Source of the DNA: a virus
Virus record (IMG/VR): IMGVR_UViG_3300021963_000074
Coordinates: 26,743 to 90,742 of that record
DNA: 64,000 bases
Strand: one strand, 5' to 3'
The notes under the pieces were generated by a model. It worked only from the letters and a program-made list of their open reading frames with translations, was not told the DNA's origin and did not search any database. A program made the translations under genes and the position numbers. This document shows, one piece after another, positions 25,862 through 34,026 of the stretch (the stretch's first letter is position 1; every line of letters starts with the position of its first letter).

Positions 25862-28800
25862 TTACTGAGCATTTGCTAATTCACCTGTATTCAATACACG
25901 AACTGGGATGTAAATGAATTCAGCTGCCTTGACTGGTTCAATAGCAACGTCAATCCACAATTCATTTCTATCAATACGAGCAGGTGTGTTATTGCTCTCA
26001 TCGCATACAACCAAATAATCATATAAACCACGTTTTGCAACTAAGTCTACAAATAATGATTGAACTACTCCGCTAATTTCATTACGAGTTACTGCATCGT
26101 TAGGTTCGAATACGAACGGACGAGCCGCAATCTGTAATCTTTCACGAATGTAGCACACTAATCTCGCTACGTTAATACGATCCAATGCTGATTGACTATC
26201 AAATGAGTTCTTATTACCGTAGTTCAATAAACCAACACCAGTAAAGTATGCTAATGGATTGATTTGATTTGTGTATAACACATCACGAATACTCATACGA
26301 TTCTTAACAGTCTGGAACTCACCAGTAGTAGCATTTAGGTAGCCAATGTTTGTAGCATTGTCAATTGTACCACGGCGTGTACCTGCTGGAGCTAACCAAG
26401 GATAAGCAATAGAATCATTACGTAAGAATGTGCGTAACATCATATGACTTGCTGGAACAACAACTGCTGCACCTGTCAAGTCTGTAGTGATACCACTTGG
26501 ATAGAATACACCCAAATAACTATCACGTGTTACCCATCCTTCTTCGCCTGTACTTGTAGCACCGGCTGCATTGGTTGCCCAATTTGTTAGATCAGTTGCT
26601 TGATCGGGCAAACGTAATGGAGTGTCACCGATGATATATGCAGTATTGTTACGGTCATTGTTCAATGTAACCATGTCTGGTTGTAACTCAGGATACCCTG
26701 GAGCTGCGATAAGATTGAAGAATGTATCTTCTTCTCTTATGCTTTGATTTGTACCAATAGCCGCTTTAATTGATTGAACAACTAGATTACGCTGTGCTTT
26801 ACGTCCCATATATGCTGCACCATTAGACTGCAATCCACTAACACTTACCCATGTATATGAATATGTTGGTAGTACAGCAGGTGATGGATAATTTGCTGAG
26901 GTAAAATAATTTGTTCTAAATTGTTTTACGTTATAACCACTACGGCGTGTGTTGAATAACAACATACCTTGTGGATATAGTGCTGGATCCGGTGCATCTA
27001 AATCTAAATAATTACTTTCAAGTAATGTTTCAATACTTACTAGAGGATCATTTACTGGATCAACAGTTCCTACATTACCCCAACGTGCATCAGCAAACAG
27101 TATACCATTTTGACTTGTTTGGTCAGATGTATCAATACTTACCCACTGATTCGTGCCATCAACTTGTTCCCAACGATATAGTTTAGGATAATTTTCTAAA
27201 TCACCACTATCAATCCACAAATCACCATATACAAGTGCAGTACCGTCGCTTTGACCTGTTAATGGATCTGGTTCTGTTGGACTAATGATTGGTCCAGCAG
27301 GGTCAGTAGTATTAGAACCGCCTGCTGCTGGATTACCTGTACTGTCATAATTTACATTTCTATAACCATACCAATCACCATCTTTGTTTACCATGATATC
27401 TACTTCAGATGCTGTACTGTAGTACCAATTTGTGCCATTAACTGGATTGGTTGCAGGAGCACCTTCATTGGCAACATATGTTGTTAATTCCCATGCTGAC
27501 AATTGTGCCCAATAATTTTGTCTAGGAGTTCCACTATAATATGCCCAATCAATAATAGCGCCAAGACCGCTTACTGACTTTACTATAATAGATAAATCAT
27601 TTGTACTATTTGCACCACCTATATCGGATCCTGCAAATGTTACAATTTCATCTACCACGTAGTCAACACCGGGGGTAACTTTGCTTATAGAATAAAATAA
27701 TCCGTTTGAAGTTATACTAAATGTTGCACCGCTACCAGATCCTGAAGTATCATCTTGAGAAACAGATGAGTTAGTATAACCTGCTAAAAATCCATAAGCT
27801 ATACCAGTATCACTTAGACTAAAACCTATATCTGCTAACATACCATTACTTTGACCATCAATGTAGTCAGTTAAGTAAATTATTCCACCCAATGTATGCT
27901 CTAAAACAATTGCACCTGAAATAGATACACTTGCAGTAGTATTAGGAATATTAGCGGCTAGCCATGCTGTTACAAAATCTGTTGCTGTAGTTCCTGCTGG
28001 AGATACCACATATGGATTAATTGAAATGTCTCCATTTACATCAGTAATTTGAACTACAAGACTATCTAATGGATTAATTGTAGGATTCGTGACTGAACCA
28101 GTAAATGTACTTGCGCCTATACTTGTCTTGTTCCAGTATTGAATAGAAGACCACGGTGCAACAATTGAACTATAGCCATATGTAGCGACTACAGTGTCAG
28201 TTGGAATATCGCTTCCACCAACTGAACTTAAATCTGCTATAGCACGATCTAAACCCATATATTTATTAACAGTTTTACTTATCCATGTATCAGTAGATGT
28301 GTTATAAGTAGACATTAATAAATTCATTCCTGAACCTAATACACTTGTTTTAATCCATACACTACCTGTTGGGTGTGGGCTTACTTGACTTGCTGTCCAT
28401 AATGGCATACTAGATGATGGTCCATAATATGTATCAGGTGCAAAATATTGCTTAGGTAAGATACCCATATCAGCTAGAGGTGTGTTTACACCTTCTGATA
28501 GAGTCAGATATCTATTTGTATTTGGTTCACCGTATGCTATACTTAATTTATTATCAATTATTCTAGCACTTAGATATGTTATATTCAACCCATTAATAGT
28601 ATTTGATACATCAGTGACGGTATCGCCTGCCGCAATTTCAATAGTAACAGTTAATAAACCGTTAATGTTAATAGTAAACGTATCACCAGTTGTTAGTACT
28701 GGATTTGATACTGTGCCAGTAACTACAGGTACAGATGCTTTCCAGTCAGGGGAACCTAATTGAACCCAAGTATTTACTGAATTTTTATAAAAATATGTAG

Positions 28801-29398
28801 CATCTGAATATTGCCCATCTTGAATTTCAGTTGCTATCACTGCATAACCACCTACATTACCTAATGAATCAATTGGATATCCATCTGCAATATATTCTGA
28901 ATCTGTAATTACTATTGGTGTTTGATTGACAAATTTACCAGTTGAACTATTAAATTCATAAATTCCCCAAGTAGAGTTGGTAGTATCTAACCAATATGTA
29001 CCATCTGTTGGATCACCTAGAGGGCGACTCAATGATCCAACTAAGCTACCTAAATCAATGTCTGCTCTTAATACATAGCAACGATTTGTGGCACCTAATA
29101 ATGAATATGTTGCTAACAAGCCATATTCATTTAATTCGTAACCCTGAATTGAAGTACCATTTGTAGTCTTATAAAAGAACGGGGTACCAAACAAGTTAAC
29201 CAAGTCACGTTGACTTGTTACTTGATATAATTTATTTGCATTTGCGGCTGTTGTTGCTGCCGCTACTCCTGTACCAGCCGCATTAGCTTTGTTTTGTGCT
29301 GTGGCTAAGACTACAAGAGGAACTGAACTTGAGGCTGCTGGTAAATATTGACTCTGGTCAATGATTGTTACTTCTACGCCTGGTGATACTAGTGCCAT
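25862..29398 (-). CDS. 18: Contractile tail sheath protein (gp18), oversized
   Basis: 1178 aa, against about 660 in T4. The N-terminus MALVSPGVEVTIIDQSQYLPAASSSVPLVVLAT and the C-terminal third (PDMVTLNNDRNNTAYIIGDTP, YPWLAPAGTRRGTI, NPLAYFTGVGLLNYGNK, VARLVCYIRERLQIAARPFVFEPND) are classic sheath. Between about residues 130 and 800 lie extra beta-rich segments (for example FAPDTYYGPSSSMPLW), presumably additional surface domains. Ribosome-binding site AAAGGAAA. It should pack around gp19 and be capped by gp15. Confidence 0.93.
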   Translation of the reverse strand: MALVSPGVEVTIIDQSQYLPAASSSVPLVVLATAQNKANAAGTGVAAATTAANANKLYQVTSQRDLVNLFGTPFFYKTTNGTSIQGYELNEYGLLATYSLLGATNRCYVLRADIDLGSLVGSLSRPLGDPTDGTYWLDTTNSTWGIYEFNSSTGKFVNQTPIVITDSEYIADGYPIDSLGNVGGYAVIATEIQDGQYSDATYFYKNSVNTWVQLGSPDWKASVPVVTGTVSNPVLTTGDTFTININGLLTVTIEIAAGDTVTDVSNTINGLNITYLSARIIDNKLSIAYGEPNTNRYLTLSEGVNTPLADMGILPKQYFAPDTYYGPSSSMPLWTASQVSPHPTGSVWIKTSVLGSGMNLLMSTYNTSTDTWISKTVNKYMGLDRAIADLSSVGGSDIPTDTVVATYGYSSIVAPWSSIQYWNKTSIGASTFTGSVTNPTINPLDSLVVQITDVNGDISINPYVVSPAGTTATDFVTAWLAANIPNTTASVSISGAIVLEHTLGGIIYLTDYIDGQSNGMLADIGFSLSDTGIAYGFLAGYTNSSVSQDDTSGSGSGATFSITSNGLFYSISKVTPGVDYVVDEIVTFAGSDIGGANSTNDLSIIVKSVSGLGAIIDWAYYSGTPRQNYWAQLSAWELTTYVANEGAPATNPVNGTNWYYSTASEVDIMVNKDGDWYGYRNVNYDSTGNPAAGGSNTTDPAGPIISPTEPDPLTGQSDGTALVYGDLWIDSGDLENYPKLYRWEQVDGTNQWVSIDTSDQTSQNGILFADARWGNVGTVDPVNDPLVSIETLLESNYLDLDAPDPALYPQGMLLFNTRRSGYNVKQFRTNYFTSANYPSPAVLPTYSYTWVSVSGLQSNGAAYMGRKAQRNLVVQSIKAAIGTNQSIREEDTFFNLIAAPGYPELQPDMVTLNNDRNNTAYIIGDTPLRLPDQATDLTNWATNAAGATSTGEEGWVTRDSYLGVFYPSGITTDLTGAAVVVPASHMMLRTFLRNDSIAYPWLAPAGTRRGTIDNATNIGYLNATTGEFQTVKNRMSIRDVLYTNQINPLAYFTGVGLLNYGNKNSFDSQSALDRINVARLVCYIRERLQIAARPFVFEPNDAVTRNEISGVVQSLFVDLVAKRGLYDYLVVCDESNNTPARIDRNELWIDVAIEPVKAAEFIYIPVRVLNTGELANAQ

Positions 29399-29450
29399 GT
29401 TAAATTTCCTTTATGTTATGATTATGAGGGTTAACGCCCTAACGTATTAA

Positions 29451-29456
29451 TATTTA
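29451..29456 (-). promoter_or_regulatory. Weak late promoter-like motif of the sheath gene
   Basis: CTAAATA-type sequence about 53 bp upstream of ATG 29398, differing from the ATAAATA consensus. A short AGGG / CCCT stem lies in the predicted leader near 29427-29440. The rest of 29399-29518 holds only a palindromic ACCTTTAAAGGT and no gene. Confidence 0.35.
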
Positions 29457-29518
29457 GTGCATATCATAAAAAAAGCACCAATAACCGTACCTTTAAAGGT
29501 TTCTGGGTTAAATACTGT

Positions 29519-29866
29519 ATGATTAGACCTGTTTGCAAAGAATGCAATAAAAATCTATGTGCAGTAAATTATATACGCAATGAAAAGACATACTATAGGA
29601 GTATGTGTGATGAGTGTGGCAGAAAGAAAAATAAGAAAAAGCCAAGAATACCGAGTTGGCAAAAAGCAGGGTATAAGAAAAAACCCGCATGTGATGTTTG
29701 CGGGTTTAAATTTCTATATCCTTCACAAGCTACAGTGTACCATACTGACGGTAAACTTGAAAATAATCAGTATACCAATCTACGAACAGTCTGTTTGAAT
29801 TGTATAGAAGTTATAAAACGAAAAGAAGTTACTTGGCGTAAGGGGGACTTAGAGGTTGATTATTGA
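29519..29866 (+). CDS. Zinc-ribbon / HNH-like treble-clef protein, 115 aa
   Basis: Four CxxC pairs (C6/C9, C30/C33, C58/C61, C92/C95). The second half (CDVCGFKF, then VYHTDGKLENNQYTNLRTVCLNC) resembles the HNH nuclease beta-beta-alpha motif, including a His at 75 and NN..NL..LC..C spacing, but lacks a clear catalytic second His. A similar zinc protein is common in T4-like aquatic phages. Its stop overlaps the dNMP kinase tail by 18 bp. ATG 29519 is 4 nt after TTAAATA, without a Shine-Dalgarno. Confidence 0.6.
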   Translation: MIRPVCKECNKNLCAVNYIRNEKTYYRSMCDECGRKKNKKKPRIPSWQKAGYKKKPACDVCGFKFLYPSQATVYHTDGKLENNQYTNLRTVCLNCIEVIKRKEVTWRKGDLEVDY

Positions 29867-30484
29867 TTTGACTTTAGTATGCAAGTCATCTATCGAACCA
29901 TTATTGTCTATGTAATGGTCATATTTTAATCCAACACTACTGTACTCACTTGCATGTACTTTTTGTTTGTCTAATTTAGTTTTACTTAAGGCCCACATAC
30001 TATTGCCATTAGCACCGCGATTAAATGCTACTGCGGCATCATACCATTTAGGTCTCTCACCGCGTTCTACCCTCATTGTGATTCCACCTGCATTTTTAAT
30101 AGCGTTTACTTCGTTGGCAAAACGACAGTCAGTAATAACAATATTGTCTTTAGTCTTGCGTAATTGATTTTCTACACTTGCTACCCAGATATCATTGTGA
30201 AATCCATTGCGACAAACTTCTGTTCCCCATTGTTGCAATACCCATCTAGGAGTAAGTTCAGGGATGTTTAATCGTTCACTCCACCACACATCTAATTGCT
30301 CTCGCCATTCTCTACTAGACTTTGTAGTTCCCTCTAGTAATTCTCGGTCCCAACCAAAAACTGCGGAACAAGCATCTTTGAGTGTACCTGCAAAACTAAT
30401 TCTTTTATACCCGTGAAATGTAGTAAGATAGTCAGCAATAGTGTCTTTGCCGCTACCAATAAACCCAGTGATACCTATAATCAT
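29849..30484 (-). CDS. 1: Deoxynucleoside monophosphate kinase (gp1)
   Basis: 211 aa. P-loop GFIGSGKDT (7-15), then FAGTLKDACSAVFGWDRELLEG, TPRWVLQQWGTEVCR and an IVITDCRFANEVNAI Walker-B-like strand, all characteristic of T4 gp1-type kinases, which phosphorylate dNMPs to dNDPs for phage DNA synthesis. Ribosome-binding site AGGAG 7 nt before ATG 30484. It sits apart from the replication genes, between sheath and neck genes. Confidence 0.88.
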   Translation of the reverse strand: MIIGITGFIGSGKDTIADYLTTFHGYKRISFAGTLKDACSAVFGWDRELLEGTTKSSREWREQLDVWWSERLNIPELTPRWVLQQWGTEVCRNGFHNDIWVASVENQLRKTKDNIVITDCRFANEVNAIKNAGGITMRVERGERPKWYDAAVAFNRGANGNSMWALSKTKLDKQKVHASEYSSVGLKYDHYIDNNGSIDDLHTKVKSIINL

Positions 30485-30539
30485 TTATCAACTCCTGTAC
30501 AATATTATATTACAGGACTATGAAAAAGTAAACCTTCAT

Positions 30540-31301
30540 TTAACCAATTACAAATGATAGCGGTTGACTATAATCTACAAAACGCTTTAAGTCTTCCAAT
30601 AATTGGTCTTGCATTGCTTTGCCTTCAGCCTTTAATGTAGCTCCATTAAGTGTGGTGCCACCACCCGGACCTGCAATACTAGCAAACTTTTCACGGGCTT
30701 CACCTAACATTAATTTTAATTGGCTAAGTGTCCAGTCACCTATCCAAATGCCAGCACCAGGATCCTGCAATAAAACTTGTTCAGGCTTTTGAATATCTGC
30801 CCATATCAATACTTGTTCTCCGCTACCTTTAGGGTCACGGACAATACGCAATTCTTTTGTTACAGGATTGAATGTGAATATAACATATCCACCGAACATA
30901 CGTGCCGCTAATTCAATATACTGAGCATAGAAGTCATAGGTAGCTAAACCACCTGCTTGGTTATAATTTAGCAAATAGGTATTAAGAATGGCACTACTAA
31001 AAGGGTCGAAACTGCTTGCGGCAGGGCCTGTCTCTAAACCAACCGTTCTACGAAATAATTGTCTTACATTAATGAATTCCGAAGGTAATGTATATACATC
31101 TACATTTCTTTCTATCTTTAATAGGGTATAAGATTCTTGTGTAGAATTCTGAGCCCGTTGTCTATAAATTTTAACTGCATATTGATATGCAGCCTCATAG
31201 TGTTCAGGGTCTAATTCCACATCAACTATTCCGCCACCAAGACGTAAATTTAAATTTCTAAATAGGTCTTCTTTTAATTCGTCCAGCGTAGTACCAGCCA
31301 T
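30540..31301 (-). CDS. 13: Neck protein (gp13)
   Basis: 253 aa. LKEDLFRNLNLRLGGGIVDVELDPEHYEAAYQYAV parallels the T4 gp13 start, and the C-terminus GGTTLNGATLKAEGKAMQDQLLEDL...PLSFVIG parallels gp13 (GGVTIDGQRL...PFGILVG). gp13 and gp14 complete the filled head and form the tail-docking neck. gp14 and gp15 are encoded divergently at 34027-37337. It has a late promoter set in a 12-bp perfect inverted repeat. Confidence 0.85.
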   Translation of the reverse strand: MAGTTLDELKEDLFRNLNLRLGGGIVDVELDPEHYEAAYQYAVKIYRQRAQNSTQESYTLLKIERNVDVYTLPSEFINVRQLFRRTVGLETGPAASSFDPFSSAILNTYLLNYNQAGGLATYDFYAQYIELAARMFGGYVIFTFNPVTKELRIVRDPKGSGEQVLIWADIQKPEQVLLQDPGAGIWIGDWTLSQLKLMLGEAREKFASIAGPGGGTTLNGATLKAEGKAMQDQLLEDLKRFVDYSQPLSFVIG

Positions 31302-31304
31302 AAT

Positions 31305-31335
31305 GTTCTCCAGATAGTGTATTTATCTGGAGAAC
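31305..31335 (-). promoter_or_regulatory. Late promoter within a perfect 12-bp RBS-sequestering hairpin
   Basis: GTTCTCCAGATA (31305-31316) and TATCTGGAGAAC (31324-31335) are exact inverted repeats around a 7-nt loop. The late motif ATAAATA is at 31320-31326 and the GGAGAAC ribosome-binding site of gene 13 is in the 3' arm of the RNA. Early read-through from mazG would fold and hide it; late RNA starts within the stem and cannot. Confidence 0.75.
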
Positions 31336-31343
31336 CGTTCATC

Positions 31344-31775
31344 TTACAAATCGCCTTCTTTACGATTCTCTGAGTAATGAACGTCAAACTCACCACCAGG
31401 ATAACGTGCTTTAAGTTTCTCTACGTTCTCAGCAATAACTTCGTTAGGGTCTAGGTTAAGTGCCCTACAAGCATTGATCCAGTACCACATGATATCACCT
31501 AACTCACGTTTCATGTGAAAGAGATTTTCTTCATTGAGTGGTTTACCTTGAAAGAAAATCTTTTTAGGGATCTCAGTAAATTCTCCTGACTCTGATGCAA
31601 GTCCGAGACATGCAGTAAGCAACAGAGGCACATTAACATCAGGGCCATGTTGTCCATCACCTACATAATTTCCGTCTAGTTCATCACACCGATTCATAAA
31701 AGTTGTCAAGTCGTTGCTTGGTTGACTTGTGACAGCCTCTACAAATTCGCTATATTTTTTCAAATCTACATTCAT
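31344..31775 (-). CDS. mazG: MazG-like nucleotide pyrophosphohydrolase
   Basis: 143 aa from ATG 31775, chosen because GGAG lies 6 nt upstream; an in-frame TTG at 31787 is an alternative. LGLASESGEFTEIPKKIFFQ and MKRELGDIMWYWINACRALNLDPNEVIAENVEKLKARYP give the ExxE...ExxD metal-binding signature and the helix order of MazG/dUTPase-like all-alpha NTP pyrophosphatases. In phages it may trim (p)ppGpp or dNTP-type pools; the exact substrate is not evident. ATGA overlap with the upstream 58-aa gene. Confidence 0.88.
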   Translation of the reverse strand: MNVDLKKYSEFVEAVTSQPSNDLTTFMNRCDELDGNYVGDGQHGPDVNVPLLLTACLGLASESGEFTEIPKKIFFQGKPLNEENLFHMKRELGDIMWYWINACRALNLDPNEVIAENVEKLKARYPGGEFDVHYSENRKEGDL

Positions 31776-31948
31776 GGCATGCTCCAAGCATCAAATGCAA
31801 GAACGAATCCCACAAATAGTAAAATAAATCCAGTACTGGTTTGTCCAATTGCTAGTGAGGCAATACCACATAGCATATTTCCAATACCTAAGGTGTAGCC
31901 TACCTTTTTACGATTTTCACCTAACCAAAATACAAGTTTGTTCATCAT
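31772..31948 (-). CDS. 58-aa two-helix membrane protein
   Basis: From ATG 31948 behind AGGAG. MMNKLVFWLGENRKKVGY, then two hydrophobic segments (about 18-36, GYTLGIGNMLCGIASLAI, and 40-52, GFILLFVGFVLAF). Its TGA overlaps the mazG ATG (ATGA), so they are co-translated. No known family is recognised. A link between mazG and a membrane peptide is inferred only from coupling. The region 31949-32074 upstream holds no gene that I can see. Confidence 0.6.
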   Translation of the reverse strand: MMNKLVFWLGENRKKVGYTLGIGNMLCGIASLAIGQTSTGFILLFVGFVLAFDAWSMP

Positions 31949-32074
31949 TTTAATAACTCCTTATGCGCTATTATACACAAGAATCCATATAATTTCAAAT
32001 AAATTGGACTAAATATAAGTGTAGTTCGCGGAACGGGAATTCCCAACTACTTTAACGCTTGAAGGAGCATCAAC

Positions 32075-32776
32075 ATGATATTTAGCAAAAATAACTATCC
32101 GACGGGATTTTATGTGTACGCATATCTGCGTAATAATGGAACACCGTACTATATCGGAAAAGGTAAAAGTAAACGGGCAATTGAAAAACACTCCGTCAGT
32201 GTACCGAAAAACTTTGAAAAAATAATAATACTTGAAAAAGATTTATCTGAATTAGGTGCCTTTGCCATTGAAAGAAGAATGATTCGTTGGTATGGGAGAA
32301 AAGACTTGGGAACCGGTGTACTGCTGAACCGCACCAACGGGGGTGAGGGTAATTCAGGGATAGTTCAGACTGAGGAGTCAAAACGAAAACGGTCTGAAAA
32401 ATTAAAGGGGAAACCTAGTGCTAGACAAAACTACAAAACTTCTGACAAAACTAAAGAAAAGTTAAGAGTGGTATTGACTGGGAAAACAAGAAGTGACCAA
32501 CATAAAATTAATAATGCTATGGCTAACAAGGGTAAGAAAAGGTCTGCTGAACAAAATGAAGCTAACCGAATAAGAAATTTAGGGCAGAGCAATGCAAATT
32601 ATGACGCTACCATGTATTCGTTTACTCATCTTAATGGCGTGATTGAAACATGCACTAGAAACAAGTTTAGTAAAAAGTATAGTATTCCGGTCGGAGATAT
32701 AGGAAGAGTTACTTCTGGAAAATTAAAAAAGATTAAGGGATGGTTTATCACCCCTTATCTTCTTACCAAGCCTTAA
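32075..32776 (+). CDS. GIY-YIG homing-type endonuclease
   Basis: 233 aa. [20 protein letters not shown] (GIY at 13-18, YIG at 26-28), Arg 34 in KSKRAIE, and Glu 66 in [12 protein letters not shown] are the catalytic GIY-YIG residues. The C-terminal half has NUMOD-type basic repeats ([46 protein letters not shown]), typical of free-standing seg-type homing endonucleases. It is the only plus-strand gene nearby, with its own AAGGAGC site, and overlaps the 3' end of the opposite gene by 14 bp, consistent with invasion. Confidence 0.9.
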   Translation: MIFSKNNYPTGFYVYAYLRNNGTPYYIGKGKSKRAIEKHSVSVPKNFEKIIILEKDLSELGAFAIERRMIRWYGRKDLGTGVLLNRTNGGEGNSGIVQTEESKRKRSEKLKGKPSARQNYKTSDKTKEKLRVVLTGKTRSDQHKINNAMANKGKKRSAEQNEANRIRNLGQSNANYDATMYSFTHLNGVIETCTRNKFSKKYSIPVGDIGRVTSGKLKKIKGWFITPYLLTKP

Positions 32777-33923
32777 GAACAATCATATTGTCATTTGTCC
32801 TACCATTAGGGGTAGTACCCACAGCCTTCACTTCGTCAAAGAACTTTCTACCCGCGGGCTTACCTAACTTCATAAATTCTTTTAGCTGGTCTCCGGGTTT
32901 CCGCAAAGTCTTAGATTGGCTCTTGTTGATGTCGATACCTAGAATTGCAGTTCCCTTGACAGTAAATGACTTACTATACTCATCCGCAACTAGATAAACT
33001 AGTTTACGCTTTACTGTATCATACAGATAACATTCACTAGAGCCATGAAGTTTAGTTGGATGCACACTAATCAAATCCAATTTATTGATTGGATCCTTGA
33101 ATTCTTTCAAGTACTTCAATTTAGCTACAATCTTCTCAATAGGTACCGCTTTCTTTTTACGTGGTGCTTTGCTGGCTTTCTTAATTGAGATATAGCTATT
33201 AAGGTCACTCAACACCTGCTCAATAAATTTAAGTGTATTACGCAATTTAACTTTGCCCAAATAATTATAGGCTTCTGCCAATTGCTCATCCTCACCCTGA
33301 GAAACCATATCAAATTCTTGTTGTTTACGTTTCCAGATTTCAACAATCAATGGGATATGCTGGGGCATGACATTAAACTTAGCAACAATGTCAACTGTTT
33401 TTTGTGTGACTTTCTGGTCAGTGATCCATTCATCAAAAATAGATTCTAGTTCACCTGCGGCTTCTAGTGCTTTTTCACGCATAATCTCTTGCACATTAGG
33501 ACGATTGCTAGGTTCTTTTTCTTTTTCAACCACTTCGGGTTTGTTGACCAATTTGTACAAACGGCTTATCTCATTTTCAAGGGTAGTTGATTCATGTTCA
33601 TTAAGTTCCAGTCCACGCAATGTCATGCGGGCTAGCCAGCACAATGTCATCAAAAACTCAGATTCGTGAACCTTACGCAAATGTTTGGCTTCAACAATGC
33701 GATTATGATATTCTAAGTATGAACAAAGCAACTCTTTGGCATCTTTTTTACCATAAAAACGATTGTACCATGTAAAACTTTGTGTCAATGCCAAAGTTCT
33801 ACGATCACTATCGGGTTGCAATGGGAAGAAGGGTTCTTCACCCATATATTTTGTGTCAGCATCACGTGGATTTAGTGCTTTGACAAAGTGGTCAGAAGTT
33901 GGTTTGGGTTTACGTGTCGCCAT
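32763..33923 (-). CDS. Conserved phage protein of unknown function, 386 aa
   Basis: A soluble, mainly helical protein with a Lys-rich segment [14 protein letters not shown] near residue 255 and a C-terminal beta-rich domain ([34 protein letters not shown]). The N-terminal part has [30 protein letters not shown] recall it as a conserved protein of aquatic phages without a role. It has a consensus sigma70 promoter and an AGGAG site, so early expression is likely, unlike the late genes on either side. Confidence 0.55.
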   Translation of the reverse strand: MATRKPKPTSDHFVKALNPRDADTKYMGEEPFFPLQPDSDRRTLALTQSFTWYNRFYGKKDAKELLCSYLEYHNRIVEAKHLRKVHESEFLMTLCWLARMTLRGLELNEHESTTLENEISRLYKLVNKPEVVEKEKEPSNRPNVQEIMREKALEAAGELESIFDEWITDQKVTQKTVDIVAKFNVMPQHIPLIVEIWKRKQQEFDMVSQGEDEQLAEAYNYLGKVKLRNTLKFIEQVLSDLNSYISIKKASKAPRKKKAVPIEKIVAKLKYLKEFKDPINKLDLISVHPTKLHGSSECYLYDTVKRKLVYLVADEYSKSFTVKGTAILGIDINKSQSKTLRKPGDQLKEFMKLGKPAGRKFFDEVKAVGTTPNGRTNDNMIVLKAW

Positions 33924-33947
33924 GTGTTCTCCTATTACGATTCATGT

Positions 33948-33976
33948 ATTATATATGATATTCCATTATTTGTCAA
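33948..33976 (-). promoter_or_regulatory. Consensus sigma70 promoter
   Basis: TTGACA (33971-33976), 17 bp, TATAAT (33948-33953): a perfect match to the bacterial consensus. The leader to ATG 33923 includes AGGAG. It faces away from the late promoter of gp14. Confidence 0.85.
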
Positions 33977-33999
33977 GTTCTATAGGTAATACTTTAGAC

Positions 34000-34006
34000 A
34001 TAAATA
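34000..34006 (+). promoter_or_regulatory. Late promoter motif of the gp14-gp15 operon
   Basis: ATAAATA followed by ACTAAGTAAACGGATAACAAC and ATG 34027 (written in two parts: ACTAAGTAAA, CGGATAACAAC). It is one of the few late motifs on the plus strand. Confidence 0.65.
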
Positions 34007-34026
34007 CTAAGTAAACGGATAACAAC

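Noticed and set aside
29519-29866. Active HNH homing endonuclease
   Set aside because: The zinc Cys pairs and the DGKLENN-type part are there, but the HH/HN catalytic pair is not clear; kept as an HNH-like zinc protein.
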